Positions 1-8,195 are shown, numbered from the stretch's first letter. The stretch is DNA of 64,000 nt from Streptomyces cinnabarinus (GCF_027270315.1 NZ_CP114413.1:2914001-2978000); one strand, 5' to 3'. A program made the numbers and translations. The notes: a model not told the origin generated them from the letters alone.

Positions 1-1
1 C

Positions 2-1420
2 ACCGCCTACGACACCCTGCCGGAGAGCGAGCTGCGCCGCCGCTCGGCGATCAACACCGACGTCGCGGGCGCCGCCCTGAGCGCCGCCCTCGACTTCGTC
101 CAGCGGCGCGGCACCGCGCTCATCGCCGACCAGATCGAGGCGTTCCGCCGCGGAGCCACCGGCGCGACACAGGTGCCGGTGTCGCCCGAGGCGGTGCCCG
201 GAGTGCCCGGCATCGGCCCGGAGGACGTCTACACGACGACCTTCCCCCGCGCCTACGTCATCCCGGGCGGCACCACTGCCGCCTCCCGCCTCGTGGACCA
301 CCTGATCGCCAACGACGTCCGCGTCACCCGGGCCACCCGCGCCTTCCAACTCGGCGGACACACCTACCCCCAGGGCTCCTACGTCGTGGACCTGCGCCAG
401 CCCAAGCGCGGAATGGCGAACGTCCTGCTCGCGGACGGCCGGGACATCAGTGACAAGGTCTCGGTGATGTACGACATCTCGGGCTGGAGCCTGGGGAAGC
501 TGTGGGGCGCGGAGGTCACCCCGGTGACCTCCGGAAACCTGGGCGCCCTCCCCCTGCGACCGGTCACCGCGGCCACCCCCGTCGGACGCGTCGCCCTCCG
601 CAGCGACCTGCGCCTGCGCCTGACCGACCCGAACGAGATCGCCGCCCTCAACCACCTCCTCCGGCAGGGCGTTCCGGTGCGACAAGCCGCCGACGGCAGC
701 GCGCTCGTGCCGGGTTCGGCGCGGGCGCAGGCGGCACAGGCGGCCCGGACGTACGACGTCGTCTTCGAGGGGACGCGGCAGACCGGCGGGACCGAGCTGC
801 GCCGGGTGCGGGTGGCCGCGGCGGTGACGGCCGGTGAGCTGTTCGCGCTGCGGGAGATGAACTTCGACGTCACCCCGGTCTCCACCGCGGTCCTGAACGC
901 GGGCTTCGACTGGTCGGCGGCGGATGTCCTGTTCGTGTCGGCGGGGCTGGACCACGACGGCCTCACCCCGGCCGCCCGTACCGGGCTGGCCGCCTTCCTC
1001 ACCGGTCACGGGCTGGTCGGCCGGGGCGCGGTGGGCGCGGCGCTCAACTCGGCGGCGGGGCTGCTGCCGGCGAAGCCGGTGGAGGGCAACGGTGACGCCA
1101 ACGGCGTGGTCCGGCTGGTGAATTCGAACGGTGGCCCGGACCATGGGTTCGTGTACGCGCCGATGTGGTTCACCGACCTCGGGCCCGGGGTCCGGGTCGA
1201 GGAGTCGTACGCGACCGGGAACCCCCTGCTCTCCGGCCACTGGCGGCCGGACGGGAACGGCGCGGGCGGCCCCGCGGACGCCGCCGGCGAGGCAGCGGTC
1301 GTGAGCGGCCCGCAGGCGGTGCTGTTCGGCACCGAGCCGCTCTTCCGGGATCATCCCAAGGGGGAATTCGCCCAGCTGGGAAGGGCACTGTTCACCATGG
1401 CCCACCCGCACAACGGTTAG
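2..1420 (+). CDS. M14-type zinc carboxypeptidase, C-terminal part (5' end outside window)
   Basis: The frame is open from base 2 to the TAG at 1418-1420, so the start and the catalytic domain lie to the left of the window. The visible 472 residues look like the C-terminal region of the large secreted M14 metallocarboxypeptidases of Streptomyces. They contain an EDVYTTTFPRAYVIP segment, a beta-rich stretch with LGGHTYPQGSYVVDLRQP, and a terminal FTMAHPHNG. No zinc-binding HxxE is visible in this part, as expected if it lies upstream. The first ATG/GTG in the visible frame is near 173, but in-frame coding continues upstream of it, so that codon is not the real start. Family assignment is from recognition of the C-terminal region only. 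The gene ends 19 bp before the next one and may be co-transcribed with it. Confidence 0.6.
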   Translation, partial: TAYDTLPESELRRRSAINTDVAGAALSAALDFVQRRGTALIADQIEAFRRGATGATQVPVSPEAVPGVPGIGPEDVYTTTFPRAYVIPGGTTAASRLVDHLIANDVRVTRATRAFQLGGHTYPQGSYVVDLRQPKRGMANVLLADGRDISDKVSVMYDISGWSLGKLWGAEVTPVTSGNLGALPLRPVTAATPVGRVALRSDLRLRLTDPNEIAALNHLLRQGVPVRQAADGSALVPGSARAQAAQAARTYDVVFEGTRQTGGTELRRVRVAAAVTAGELFALREMNFDVTPVSTAVLNAGFDWSAADVLFVSAGLDHDGLTPAARTGLAAFLTGHGLVGRGAVGAALNSAAGLLPAKPVEGNGDANGVVRLVNSNGGPDHGFVYAPMWFTDLGPGVRVEESYATGNPLLSGHWRPDGNGAGGPADAAGEAAVVSGPQAVLFGTEPLFRDHPKGEFAQLGRALFTMAHPHNG

Positions 1421-1439
1421 TCGAGAACGAGGAGAGCGG

Positions 1440-2594
1440 ATGACGCTGGAGATCCACGGCACCGTCGCGGACGGATTCGAGGCGGTGCGTACGGAGTTCG
1501 CCGCGTTCGTCGCGGAGGAACGACCCGATTACGAGGGGCAGTTGTGCGCGTACGTGCACGGCCGCAGGGTCGTCGACCTGTGGACCGGGGACGGCGCCGA
1601 CGGGGAGTCGCTGTACGGCGTGTTCTCCTCGACCAAGGGGGCTGCCCACATGGTGGCCGCTCTCCTCGTGCAGGACGGCACCCTCGAACTGGACCGCAAG
1701 GTCACCTACTACTGGCCCGAGTTCGCCGCCGAGGGCAAGGGCAGCCTCACCCTGCGGGACCTGCTCGCCCACCGGGCGGGCCTGGTGGGCCTGGACGCCG
1801 GGTTCACCGCGGACGAACTGGCGGACGACCGGGTCATCGCGGAACGCCTCGCCGACCAGCGCCCGTTCTGGCGCCCCGGCACCGCGTTCGGCTATCACGC
1901 CCTGGTCATCGGGGCGCTGAGCGGCGAGGTCGTGCGCAGGGCAACGGGCCGTACGCTCCAGGAGATCTACGAGGACCGGGTCCGCGCACCGTACGGCCTC
2001 GACTTCTACCTGGGCCTGCCCGAGGCCCACGAACCCCGCTTCCGCTCGGTCCAGCCGATGGCGCCGACGCCGAAGCAGCAGGCGGTGCTCGACGCGGCGC
2101 TGACCGGTCCGCACACGCTCTCCTCGATCGCCTTCAACACCCATGTGCCGGATCCCGGCGAGCTGGTGGACCACGCCAACTCCCGTACCGTGCGCGCCAA
2201 GGGCCCGGCCTCGGCGGGCGGGGTGGCCGCCGCTCGCGGGCTCGCCGGGATGTACGCGGCGGCGATCAGCGAGGTGGCGGGACGGCCTCCGCTGCTGAAG
2301 CCGGACACGGTCGCCGAGGTGGGCCAGATCCACTCCGTCGGCTACGACCTGGTCGCCCGCGCCCACAAGGCGTTCGGCGTGGGCTTCCAGGCCACCGCGG
2401 AGGTCTGGTACCCGTTCCTCGGCGCCGGCGCCTTCGGCCACAGCGGCGCGGGCGGCTCCCAGGGCTTCGCCGACCCCCGCAGTGGCCTGGCCTACGGCTA
2501 CACGAGGCGCCGCTGCGCCTTCCCGGGGGGCGCGGCACCCGAGAACGTACGGCTGGTCCGGGCGGTGCATCAGGCTGCGCTGGCGAGTGCGTAA
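1440..2594 (+). CDS. Serine hydrolase, beta-lactamase/esterase (EstB-like) family
   Basis: A 384-residue cytoplasmic serine hydrolase of the class C beta-lactamase fold (PF00144). The nucleophile motif SxxK is S63-S-T-K66 (VFSSTKGAAH). The second motif is Y152-H-A (FGYHALVIG), in the position of the YxN tyrosine. The third, HxG-like, motif is the HSGAGGSQGFADP stretch near the C-terminus. These are the three active-site elements of EstB-type carboxylesterases. No signal peptide is seen, which argues against a secreted beta-lactamase or DD-peptidase and for an intracellular esterase; the substrate cannot be told. The ATG at 1440 follows a strong GAGGAG box 5-7 bp upstream. The gene ends at a perfect hairpin shared with the convergent ohr gene. 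Confidence 0.88.
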   Translation: MTLEIHGTVADGFEAVRTEFAAFVAEERPDYEGQLCAYVHGRRVVDLWTGDGADGESLYGVFSSTKGAAHMVAALLVQDGTLELDRKVTYYWPEFAAEGKGSLTLRDLLAHRAGLVGLDAGFTADELADDRVIAERLADQRPFWRPGTAFGYHALVIGALSGEVVRRATGRTLQEIYEDRVRAPYGLDFYLGLPEAHEPRFRSVQPMAPTPKQQAVLDAALTGPHTLSSIAFNTHVPDPGELVDHANSRTVRAKGPASAGGVAAARGLAGMYAAAISEVAGRPPLLKPDTVAEVGQIHSVGYDLVARAHKAFGVGFQATAEVWYPFLGAGAFGHSGAGGSQGFADPRSGLAYGYTRRRCAFPGGAAPENVRLVRAVHQAALASA

Positions 2595-2595
2595 G

Positions 2596-2640
2596 ACGGC
2601 GAAGGCCGCACCCTACGTCCAAAGGTGCGGCCTTCGCCGT
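2596..2640. terminator. Bidirectional hairpin terminator between convergent genes
   Basis: A perfect 17-bp inverted repeat (2596-2612 with 2624-2640; arm ACGGCGAAGGCCGCACC) surrounds an 11-nt loop. It begins 2 bp after the esterase stop and ends 15 bp before the ohr stop on the other strand. There is no long T-run, as is common in Streptomyces. It is placed to stop transcription from both sides. Confidence 0.85.
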
Positions 2641-2654
2641 GGCGACGAGGTGGG

Positions 2655-3074
2655 TCAGACCAGCGTCACGGTGATGTTGCCCCGCGTCGCCTTCGAGTAC
2701 GGGCACACTTCGTGGGCCTTCTTCAGGAGGCTCCGGGCCGTCTCCTCGTCCACGTTCGGGATGCTCGCCGAGATCTCCACGATCAGGCCGAAGCCGTCGT
2801 CGTTCTTGCCGATGCCGACCTTCGCGGTCACCGTCGAGCCCGAGATGTCGGCCTTCTCCTGGCGGGCGACCACGCCGAGCGCGCCCTGGAAGCAGGCGCT
2901 GTAACCGGCGGCGAACAGCTGCTCCGGGTTGGTGCCCGTGCCGCTGCCGCCCATCTCCTTCGGCGGGTTCACCACGACGTCGAGCCGTCCGTCGTCGGTG
3001 GCGACCCGGCCGTCGCGACCGTTCTCGGCGGTGGCGACGGCGGTGTACAGGACGTCCGTCTGCTGGATGGACAT
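2655..3074 (-). CDS. ohr: Organic hydroperoxide resistance protein (Ohr, OsmC family)
   Basis: A 139-residue thiol peroxidase that reduces organic hydroperoxides. Both redox cysteines of the Ohr family are present: C61 in SACFQGAL (peroxidatic) and C124 in EVCPYSKATRGN (resolving). The N-terminal arginine of the active site is in NGR20DGR. The length is typical of Ohr, which is shorter than some OsmC relatives. The start chosen is the ATG at 3074, preceded on the minus strand by GAGGAGGAGAAGA. An in-frame ATG 14 codons upstream has no ribosome site and would add an arginine-rich leader not typical of Ohr. No OhrR is adjacent; the MarR gene 1.3 kb away faces a different gene. Confidence 0.93.
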   Translation of the reverse strand: MSIQQTDVLYTAVATAENGRDGRVATDDGRLDVVVNPPKEMGGSGTGTNPEQLFAAGYSACFQGALGVVARQEKADISGSTVTAKVGIGKNDDGFGLIVEISASIPNVDEETARSLLKKAHEVCPYSKATRGNITVTLV

Positions 3075-3170
3075 GCGGTGTCTTCTCCTCCTCGGTCCGC
3101 CGCGACTCGCGCCCACGATCGACGACGGTTTCGGAAAGAAGTTACCGCATGCCGGAAATCCAGCACAGGG

Positions 3171-3310
3171 CTAGGGCCTGTCGTTTGGATCAGGCCGGCC
3201 GCAAGACGCGGTGCATGGCAACCGACGACAACGCCGCTGGGGGTCCCCCCCTCTGGGGGAGTGCGTGCCAGACCCCGCGACGCCGGACTGATCCAAACGA
3301 GAGGCCCTAG
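3171..3310. mobile_element. MITE-like element, copy 1 (140 bp)
   Basis: A 140-bp non-coding element bounded by CTAG on both sides. Its terminal inverted repeats read CTAGGGCCTGTCGTTTGGAT from the left and CTAGGGCCTCTCGTTTGGAT from the right (one mismatch), and the match continues for about 8 more bases. CTAG fits a YTAR-type target duplication as made by IS5-group transposases. About 80 bp of the interior is almost identical, in inverted orientation, to the element at 42008-42211. Relative to that copy this one has lost about 70 bp internally. There is no transposase, so it would have to be mobilised in trans. The right-hand CTAG supplies the TAG stop of the oxidoreductase gene. Confidence 0.8.
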
Positions 3311-4329
3311 AGCTTGACGATCATCTTTCCGGTGTTGTCGCCGCGCAGCACACCGAGGAACGCCTCCAGGTTGTTCTCGATGCCCTCGACGACCGTCTCG
3401 CGGTACTTCAGCGCGCCCGAGGCGACCCAGGGGCCGACCTCCTGGACGAACTGCGGCTGGAGGTCGTAGTGGTCGCCCACCAGGAGCCCCTCGATCCGGC
3501 CGCGGGTCTGGATCAGCCGGGCGAGGTTGCGCGGGCCGGGGACGGGCTCGGTGCTGTTGTAGACCGAGATCATTCCGCAGACGGCGATCCGGCCGCCCTG
3601 GTTGAGCAGCCCGATCGCGGCCTCCAGGTGGTCACCGCCGACGTTGTCGAAGTAGACGTCGACCCCGTCCGGGGCGGCCTCCCGCAGCTGCTCGCTGACG
3701 CTGCCGTTCTTGTAGTTGAAGGCGGCGTCGAAGCCGTACTCCTCCACCAGCAGCTTGACCTTCTCGTCGGATCCGGCCGAGCCGATCACCCGGGAGGCGC
3801 CCTTGAGCTTGGCGATCTGGCCGACCTGGCTGCCCACGGCACCCGCGGCGCCCGAGACGAAGACGGAGTCGCCCTCCTTGAAGGACGCGGTGCGCAGCAG
3901 GCCCGCGTAGGCGGTGAGGCCGGTCATGCCGAGGACGCCGAGGTAGGTCGACAGGGGCGCGGCGTTTGCGTCGACCTTGACGGTCTGGGCCGCGCCGACC
4001 GTGGCGTACTCGCGCCAGCCGCCGAAGTGCAGGACGTGGTCGCCGGGGGCTATGCCGTCGACGCGGGAGGCGACGACCTCGCCGACAGCGCCGCCCTGCA
4101 TGACCTTGCCCAGCTCGAAGGGGGCGACGTAGGACTTGGCGGCCGACATCCTGCCCCTCATGTACGGGTCCACCGACAGGTACTGGTTCCGCACCAGCAC
4201 CTCGTCCGGGCCGGGCTGCCGGATCTCCGCCTCGACCAGGGCGAAGTCCTCGGGCTTCGGCCAGCCGACCGGGCGGCTGAGCAGGTGCCACTCACGGCTG
4301 ACGGCGGGGAGGGCGGGGGTCTCGGACAT
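3307..4329 (-). CDS. NADP-dependent zinc-free oxidoreductase (MDR / quinone-enone reductase family)
   Basis: A 340-residue medium-chain reductase of the leukotriene B4 12-hydroxydehydrogenase / CurA-like group. It has an N-terminal GroES-like domain (RPVGWPKPEDF, DPYMRGRMS) and a Rossmann domain with the nucleotide loop SGAAGAVGSQVGQIAK, then DGVDVYFDNVGGDHLEAA. No zinc ligands are present, as expected. It probably reduces alpha,beta-unsaturated carbonyls or quinones with NADPH. The start is the ATG at 4329, preceded by AGGAAGG on the minus strand; an earlier in-frame ATG at 4368 lies inside the operator region. It is divergent from a MarR gene and probably repressed by it. The stop codon lies in the terminal CTAG of the adjacent MITE-like element, so the original 3' end may have been altered by insertion. 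Confidence 0.9.
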   Translation of the reverse strand: MSETPALPAVSREWHLLSRPVGWPKPEDFALVEAEIRQPGPDEVLVRNQYLSVDPYMRGRMSAAKSYVAPFELGKVMQGGAVGEVVASRVDGIAPGDHVLHFGGWREYATVGAAQTVKVDANAAPLSTYLGVLGMTGLTAYAGLLRTASFKEGDSVFVSGAAGAVGSQVGQIAKLKGASRVIGSAGSDEKVKLLVEEYGFDAAFNYKNGSVSEQLREAAPDGVDVYFDNVGGDHLEAAIGLLNQGGRIAVCGMISVYNSTEPVPGPRNLARLIQTRGRIEGLLVGDHYDLQPQFVQEVGPWVASGALKYRETVVEGIENNLEAFLGVLRGDNTGKMIVKL

Positions 4330-4342
4330 GACGGGTGACCTT

Positions 4343-4397
4343 CCTGAATACTTCAGTACCTGAAACAATCATGCGCCTCAATATTTCAGGATGTCAA
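4343..4397. promoter_or_regulatory. MarR operator array and oxidoreductase promoter
   Basis: The 90-bp divergent region holds two overlapping palindromes of the form CTGAA-TAC-TTCAG (4344-4356) and TTCAG-TAC-CTGAA (4352-4364), plus a further TTTCAGG half-site at 4384-4390. On the minus strand a TTGACA -35 (4392-4397) and CATGAT -10 (4369-4374) are 18 bp apart. The TTTCAGG site lies between them, so a bound MarR dimer would block the oxidoreductase promoter. The boxes are seen in the sequence; the binding partner is inferred from position. Confidence 0.7.
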
Positions 4398-4419
4398 GTA
4401 AAGGGATACGCTGGATCCC

Positions 4420-4857
4420 ATGGCGACACCGCAGCAGACCCATCGTCCCGACCCGCTGACCATGGAGGTCGTCGACCTCATCGGGTCGGTTGTGGCGCGG
4501 TACCACGAGGAGTACGAGAGCGCTGCCGCTGAGCATGCGCTGACCGGGGCGCAGGCTCGGTTGCTGGGGTTGCTGACTCTGGAACCTCTGCCCATGCGGA
4601 AGCTGGCTCAGCGGTTGAAGTGCGAGCCGTCCAATGTGACCGGGATCGTGGACCGGCTGGAGTCGCGGGGGCTCGTGGAGCGGCGGGCCGACCCTGCGGA
4701 TCGGCGCGTGAAGGTTGCTGCCGCTACGAATGAGGGGCGGCAGGTGGCTCGTGATCTGCGGGAGTCGTTGCGATTCGCGCGTGAGCCGCTCGTCGGACTG
4801 TCCGAGGACGAGCGGCTGGCTCTGCGGGATCTTCTGCGGCGGATGCTTGAGTCGTGA
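4420..4857 (+). CDS. MarR family transcriptional regulator
   Basis: A 145-residue winged helix-turn-helix repressor of the MarR family. The N-terminal dimerisation helix is followed by the wHTH core (LTGAQARLLGLLTLEPLPMRKLAQRL, recognition helix around EPSNVTGIVDRLE). The characteristic wing is DPADRRVKVAA, and a C-terminal helical pair completes the dimer interface. No conserved cysteine is visible, so a ligand-responsive rather than a thiol-oxidation mechanism is more likely. It is divergent from the zinc-free oxidoreductase, and the shared intergenic region carries CTGAA/TTCAG repeats, the usual arrangement for a MarR protein controlling a detoxifying enzyme and itself. The ATG at 4420 has no strong Shine-Dalgarno sequence. 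The gene's codons are less GC-biased than those of its neighbours. Confidence 0.9.
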   Translation: MATPQQTHRPDPLTMEVVDLIGSVVARYHEEYESAAAEHALTGAQARLLGLLTLEPLPMRKLAQRLKCEPSNVTGIVDRLESRGLVERRADPADRRVKVAAATNEGRQVARDLRESLRFAREPLVGLSEDERLALRDLLRRMLES

Positions 4858-4873
4858 GCTTGCTTGAGTCTTG

Positions 4874-4920
4874 AGCTGCGGGCCGGTGGGGTTCTCGCGC
4901 AGTTCCCCGCGCCCCTGAAG
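4874..4920 (+). repeat. Dispersed intergenic repeat, copy R1 (short form)
   Basis: A stretch running from GCTGCGGGCCGGTGGGG to CCCCGCGCCCCTGAAG lies between the MarR gene and the convergent zinc-ribbon gene. Related longer copies are at 27209-27285 and 62861-62937. All three end in CCCCGCGCCCCT and lie in the same orientation. This is the type of short palindromic-like repeat commonly scattered between Streptomyces genes; its function is unknown. Confidence 0.6.
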
Positions 4921-4930
4921 CAAAAACCGG

Positions 4931-5731
4931 CTAGCTGCACCACCAGAGGAAGCGCGTGCACGTCTCCGACGGTTCCGGCTTCGGCTCCTCCTCCGTCGGC
5001 TCTGCCGTCGGAGTCGGCTTCGGGTCCGCCTCGGTCGGCTCCGGAGCATCCGGAGTCACCGGCAGCGCGCCGCCCGTCGCCGACTGCGCGTCCTTCGTCG
5101 GCTTGTCCTCCGGCTTCTCCGACTCCTTGTCCTTCTCCGACTTCGACGGGGAAGGGGACGCCGATGCGGTCGGGGACGCGGATACAGGGGTGCCCGGCGT
5201 ATCGCCGATCGGCTCCGCCGACTCCCCCGCCTCCGACTCCGCGCCGCCGTCCGGCGAGGCGTCGCCCGCCGCGGCCGGGGTGGGGGTGGAGCCGGGGGCG
5301 TCCAGGCCCAGTTCGGCCAGGCTCAGGCCGCCGGCGGCGAGTACGAAGCCCGCCGCTATGAGGATGGTGCGGCGGCGACGGCGGCGGTGGGCCGCCGCCT
5401 TGCGGTCGCGGCGGCTCGCGCCGGTGACCTCGGGCGCCTCGTCCTCGTACCCGTCCTCGTCGCCCTCGGGCTCGTACGCCTGCTCCACGCGCCCTCGGCG
5501 GCCCCGGGCCGCCCGGCGTGCCGCCGCCCTGCCTTCCGGTCGTGCCGCTTCCGCGGTCGCGCCCACCGCGACCGGCTCCGGTGCGCCCTCGGGCTCGTCG
5601 TACGTGTCGTACGGGTCCGTGCGCGATGCCTCTTCGCTCGCGTACACGCGGAGTTGTTCGACCGGCGCGCCGCAGCCCGGGCAGGCGAGGGCGCCATTCA
5701 GGTGCCGTCGGCACGGGTGGCAGTAGTCCAT
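4931..5731 (-). CDS. Zinc-ribbon single-pass membrane protein (SCO2400-like)
   Basis: A 266-residue protein with an N-terminal zinc ribbon (C4xxC7 and C17xxC20). A long charged and acidic linker with Arg-rich patches follows, then one membrane helix near residue 145 (TILIAAGFVLAAGGLSLA). A Pro/Ser/Glu/Lys-rich, presumably extracellular tail ends in ETCTRFLWWCS with two cysteines. The layout matches a family seen across Streptomyces (SCO2400-like), recalled from its conserved N-terminus MDYCHPC. No enzymatic motif is visible. A plausible role is in membrane signalling or envelope assembly, but the function is unknown. Cytoplasmic orientation of the ribbon is inferred from the basic cluster before the helix. 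Confidence 0.75.
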   Translation of the reverse strand: MDYCHPCRRHLNGALACPGCGAPVEQLRVYASEEASRTDPYDTYDEPEGAPEPVAVGATAEAARPEGRAAARRAARGRRGRVEQAYEPEGDEDGYEDEAPEVTGASRRDRKAAAHRRRRRRTILIAAGFVLAAGGLSLAELGLDAPGSTPTPAAAGDASPDGGAESEAGESAEPIGDTPGTPVSASPTASASPSPSKSEKDKESEKPEDKPTKDAQSATGGALPVTPDAPEPTEADPKPTPTAEPTEEEPKPEPSETCTRFLWWCS

Positions 5732-5925
5732 GACGCGGGAAGACTAAGTTCCGCACAGAGAACGTTCATAGGGCAGCCTGTGAAAGTTGTGTGCGGAACT
5801 ACCCCCTCCGGCTGGCCGGTTGAGGTATACGCCCGTTCCGTCACCGATGCCGCACCGGCGCCACGCCGCCGCCGTACCGAAAGCCGTGTCGAAAGCGGTG
5901 TCGAAACCGTTATCCGTGCGACCCA

Positions 5926-5996
5926 TTGACACTCCTACCACCGCCTCCCTACTGTCACGTCAGCATTTCGAACGTGTGACGAAATTTCGAACACAC
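5926..5996 (+). promoter_or_regulatory. Promoter and IclR-type operator of the sugar-acid operon
   Basis: A consensus-like TTGACA (5926-5931) and TACTGT (5950-5955) are 18 bp apart. About 20 bp downstream lies a 23-bp near-perfect palindrome (5974-5996) with core CGAAATTTCG and flanks GTGTG/CACAC. The same TTCGAAATTTC core is upstream of the iclR-type gene (36657-36677). A repressor bound here would sit just after the transcription start. GTGTCGAAA half-site-like repeats also occur upstream at about 5884-5907. The rest of the 300-bp gap holds no gene. Confidence 0.7.
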
Positions 5997-6031
5997 GCAA
6001 TGAGCCGACGACGCAGCAAGGGACAACTGCC

Positions 6032-7192
6032 GTGCGCATCACCGGAATCAGCACACACGTGGTCGGAACGCCCTGGCGCAACCTGACCTACGTACAGGTG
6101 CACACCGACGAGGGGATCACGGGAGTCGGCGAGACCCGGATGCTGGGCCACACCGACGCGCTGATCGGCTATCTGCGAGAGGCCGAGGCCAACCACATTC
6201 TCGGTTCCGACCCGTTCGCCACGGAAGACCTCGTGCGCCGGATGAAGTACGGCGACTACGGCCGCGCGGGTGAGATCGTGATGTCCGGTATCGCCGTCAT
6301 CGAGATGGCCTGCTGGGACATCAAGGGCAAGGCGCTCGGGGTGCCGGTCTGGCAGCTCCTCGGCGGCAAGGTCACCGACAAGGTCAAGGCGTACGCCAAC
6401 GGTTGGTACACCACGGAGCGGACTCCGGAGGCGTACCACAAGGCCGCCCAGGGCGTGATGGAGCGCGGGTACCAGGCGCTCAAGATCGACCCCTTCGGCA
6501 CCGGGCACTTCGAGCTGGACCACCAGCAGACCCTCTACGCCGTCTCCCTCATCGAGGCCGTGCGCGACGCCATCGGGCCGGACGCGGAGCTGATGCTGGA
6601 GATGCACGGGCGCTTCTCGCCCGCCACCGCGGTCCGGCTGGCGCGTGAGCTCGCCCCGTTCAAGCCGGCCTGGCTGGAGGAGCCGGTGCCGCCGGAGAAC
6701 CTCAAGGCGCTGGAGAAGGTCGCCGCCAAGGTGGACATGCCGGTCGCCACCGGTGAGCGGATCCACGACCGGATCGAGTTCCGGGAGCTGTTCGAGAGCC
6801 AGGCCGTCGACATCATCCAGCCCGATGTCGGCCACATCGGCGGCATCTGGGAGACGCGGAAGCTGGCCGCCACCGCCGAGACCCACTACGTGCTGGTCGC
6901 GCCGCACAACGTGGGCGGGTCCGTGCTGACCGCCGCCTCGCTCCAGGTCGGCTTCACCTCCCCCAACTTCAAGATCCTCGAACACTTCAACGACTTCGCG
7001 GACGCGGACATCAAGAAGGTCGTCAAGGGCGCCCCGCAGGTGGTGGACGGGTACTTCCACCTCTCCGACGCCCCCGGCCTCGGGGTCGAGTTCGACGCCG
7101 ACGCCGCCGCCGAGTTCCCGCAGCAGCAGGCCCGGTTCGACCTGTGGGCCGAGGGCTGGGAGCAGCGCAAGCCGAAGGGCAGCGCGGAATGA
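6032..7192 (+). CDS. Enolase-superfamily sugar-acid dehydratase (galactonate dehydratase-like)
   Basis: A 386-residue member of the mandelate racemase / muconate lactonising group, with an N-terminal capping domain and an (alpha/beta)7 barrel. Recognisable active-site elements are K151 in ALKIDP, E190-M-H192 in LMLEMHGRF, E216 in WLEEP, E242 in GERIHD and H292 in APHNVGG. The ExHGR arrangement resembles the DxHGR of GalD-type dehydratases, with Glu where GalD has its first metal-binding Asp. It probably dehydrates an aldonate to a 2-keto-3-deoxy acid; which aldonate is not clear. The start is GTG at 6032, the first codon of the conserved N-terminus. The gene is first in an operon with a dehydrogenase (ATGA overlap) and follows an IclR-type operator. 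Confidence 0.85.
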   Translation: MRITGISTHVVGTPWRNLTYVQVHTDEGITGVGETRMLGHTDALIGYLREAEANHILGSDPFATEDLVRRMKYGDYGRAGEIVMSGIAVIEMACWDIKGKALGVPVWQLLGGKVTDKVKAYANGWYTTERTPEAYHKAAQGVMERGYQALKIDPFGTGHFELDHQQTLYAVSLIEAVRDAIGPDAELMLEMHGRFSPATAVRLARELAPFKPAWLEEPVPPENLKALEKVAAKVDMPVATGERIHDRIEFRELFESQAVDIIQPDVGHIGGIWETRKLAATAETHYVLVAPHNVGGSVLTAASLQVGFTSPNFKILEHFNDFADADIKKVVKGAPQVVDGYFHLSDAPGLGVEFDADAAAEFPQQQARFDLWAEGWEQRKPKGSAE

Positions 7193-8193
7193 GCAGCGCC
7201 GTCGTCATCGAGGCGCCCGGCGCGTACCGGCTCACCGAGCACACGCCCCGTGAGCCCGGTCCCGGGGAGGCGCTGGTGCGCGTCCACGCGGTCGGGATCT
7301 GCGGGAGCGACCGTGAGGTGTATCAGGGCAACCGGCCCGAGGGGTACGTCCGTTACCCGCTCACGCCCGGCCATGAGTGGTCCGGGACAGTGGACCGGGT
7401 CGGCGCCGGGGTGCCCGGCTCCCTCGTCGGCCGCAAGGTCGTCGGGGAGGGCTTCCGCAACTGCCAGGTCTGCGACCGCTGCCACGCGGGCGAGACCACG
7501 CTGTGCGGCGCCGGGTACGAGGAGACCGGGTTCACCCAGCCCGGCGCGATGGCGGCCACGCTGACGCTGCCGGCGCGGCTGCTGCACGTACTGCCGGACG
7601 ACTGCGACCTCACCGCCGCCGCCCTCCTGGAGCCCGCCGCCTGTATCGCCGCCGCGGCGATCAAGGCGAACGCGCTGCCGGGCGAGCGGGTGGCGGTGGT
7701 CGGCACCGGGACGCTCGGCATGTTCGCCGTGCAGTTCCTGACGGCGGGCTCACCGGCCGAACTGCTCGTGGTGGGCACCCGGGGCGACCGTGAGGCGCTC
7801 TCGCGGCAGTACGGCGCCACGGACTTCCGCACCAAGGACCAGGAGCTGCCGGACGACTTCGACGTCGTCATCGAGACCGCCGGGTCCGCCGATGCCGCGC
7901 GGGTCTCCGCCGCGCTGCTCAGGCGGGGCGGGCGGCTGGTCCTCACCGGGATCCCGGCGCCGGGTGCGCAGGGTCTCGACCCGACCGAGCTCGTCGTACG
8001 GCAGCTGGAGGTGCACACCGTGTTCGGGGCGCCGCCGGACGCCTGGGCGCACACAGTGCGGGTGTTCGGGGCGGGGCTGCTCGATCCGCTGCCGCTGGTC
8101 TCGCACGAGTTGCCGCTGGAGGAGTTTCCGCAGGCGATCGAGTTGGTCGGGTCCGGCGATCCGAAGGTGGGCAAGGTCCTGCTCCGCCCCTAG
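7189..8193 (+). CDS. Zinc-dependent alcohol/sugar dehydrogenase (MDR family)
   Basis: A 334-residue medium-chain dehydrogenase with both zinc sites. Catalytic ligands are C38 (GICGSD), H62-E63 (GHEWSG) and a downstream Glu. The structural zinc has C92, C95, C98 and C106 (CQVCDRCHAGETTLC). The Rossmann fold carries VAVVGTGTLGMFA. Relatives oxidise polyols, threonine or sugar acids with NAD(P). The start overlaps the dehydratase stop as ATGA (7189-7192), so the two are translationally coupled and probably act on the same pathway. An upstream in-frame GTG-type start at 7144 would lie inside the previous gene and is not needed. A perfect 16-bp hairpin follows the stop. Confidence 0.9.
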   Translation: MSSAVVIEAPGAYRLTEHTPREPGPGEALVRVHAVGICGSDREVYQGNRPEGYVRYPLTPGHEWSGTVDRVGAGVPGSLVGRKVVGEGFRNCQVCDRCHAGETTLCGAGYEETGFTQPGAMAATLTLPARLLHVLPDDCDLTAAALLEPAACIAAAAIKANALPGERVAVVGTGTLGMFAVQFLTAGSPAELLVVGTRGDREALSRQYGATDFRTKDQELPDDFDVVIETAGSADAARVSAALLRRGGRLVLTGIPAPGAQGLDPTELVVRQLEVHTVFGAPPDAWAHTVRVFGAGLLDPLPLVSHELPLEEFPQAIELVGSGDPKVGKVLLRP

Positions 8194-8195
8194 TC

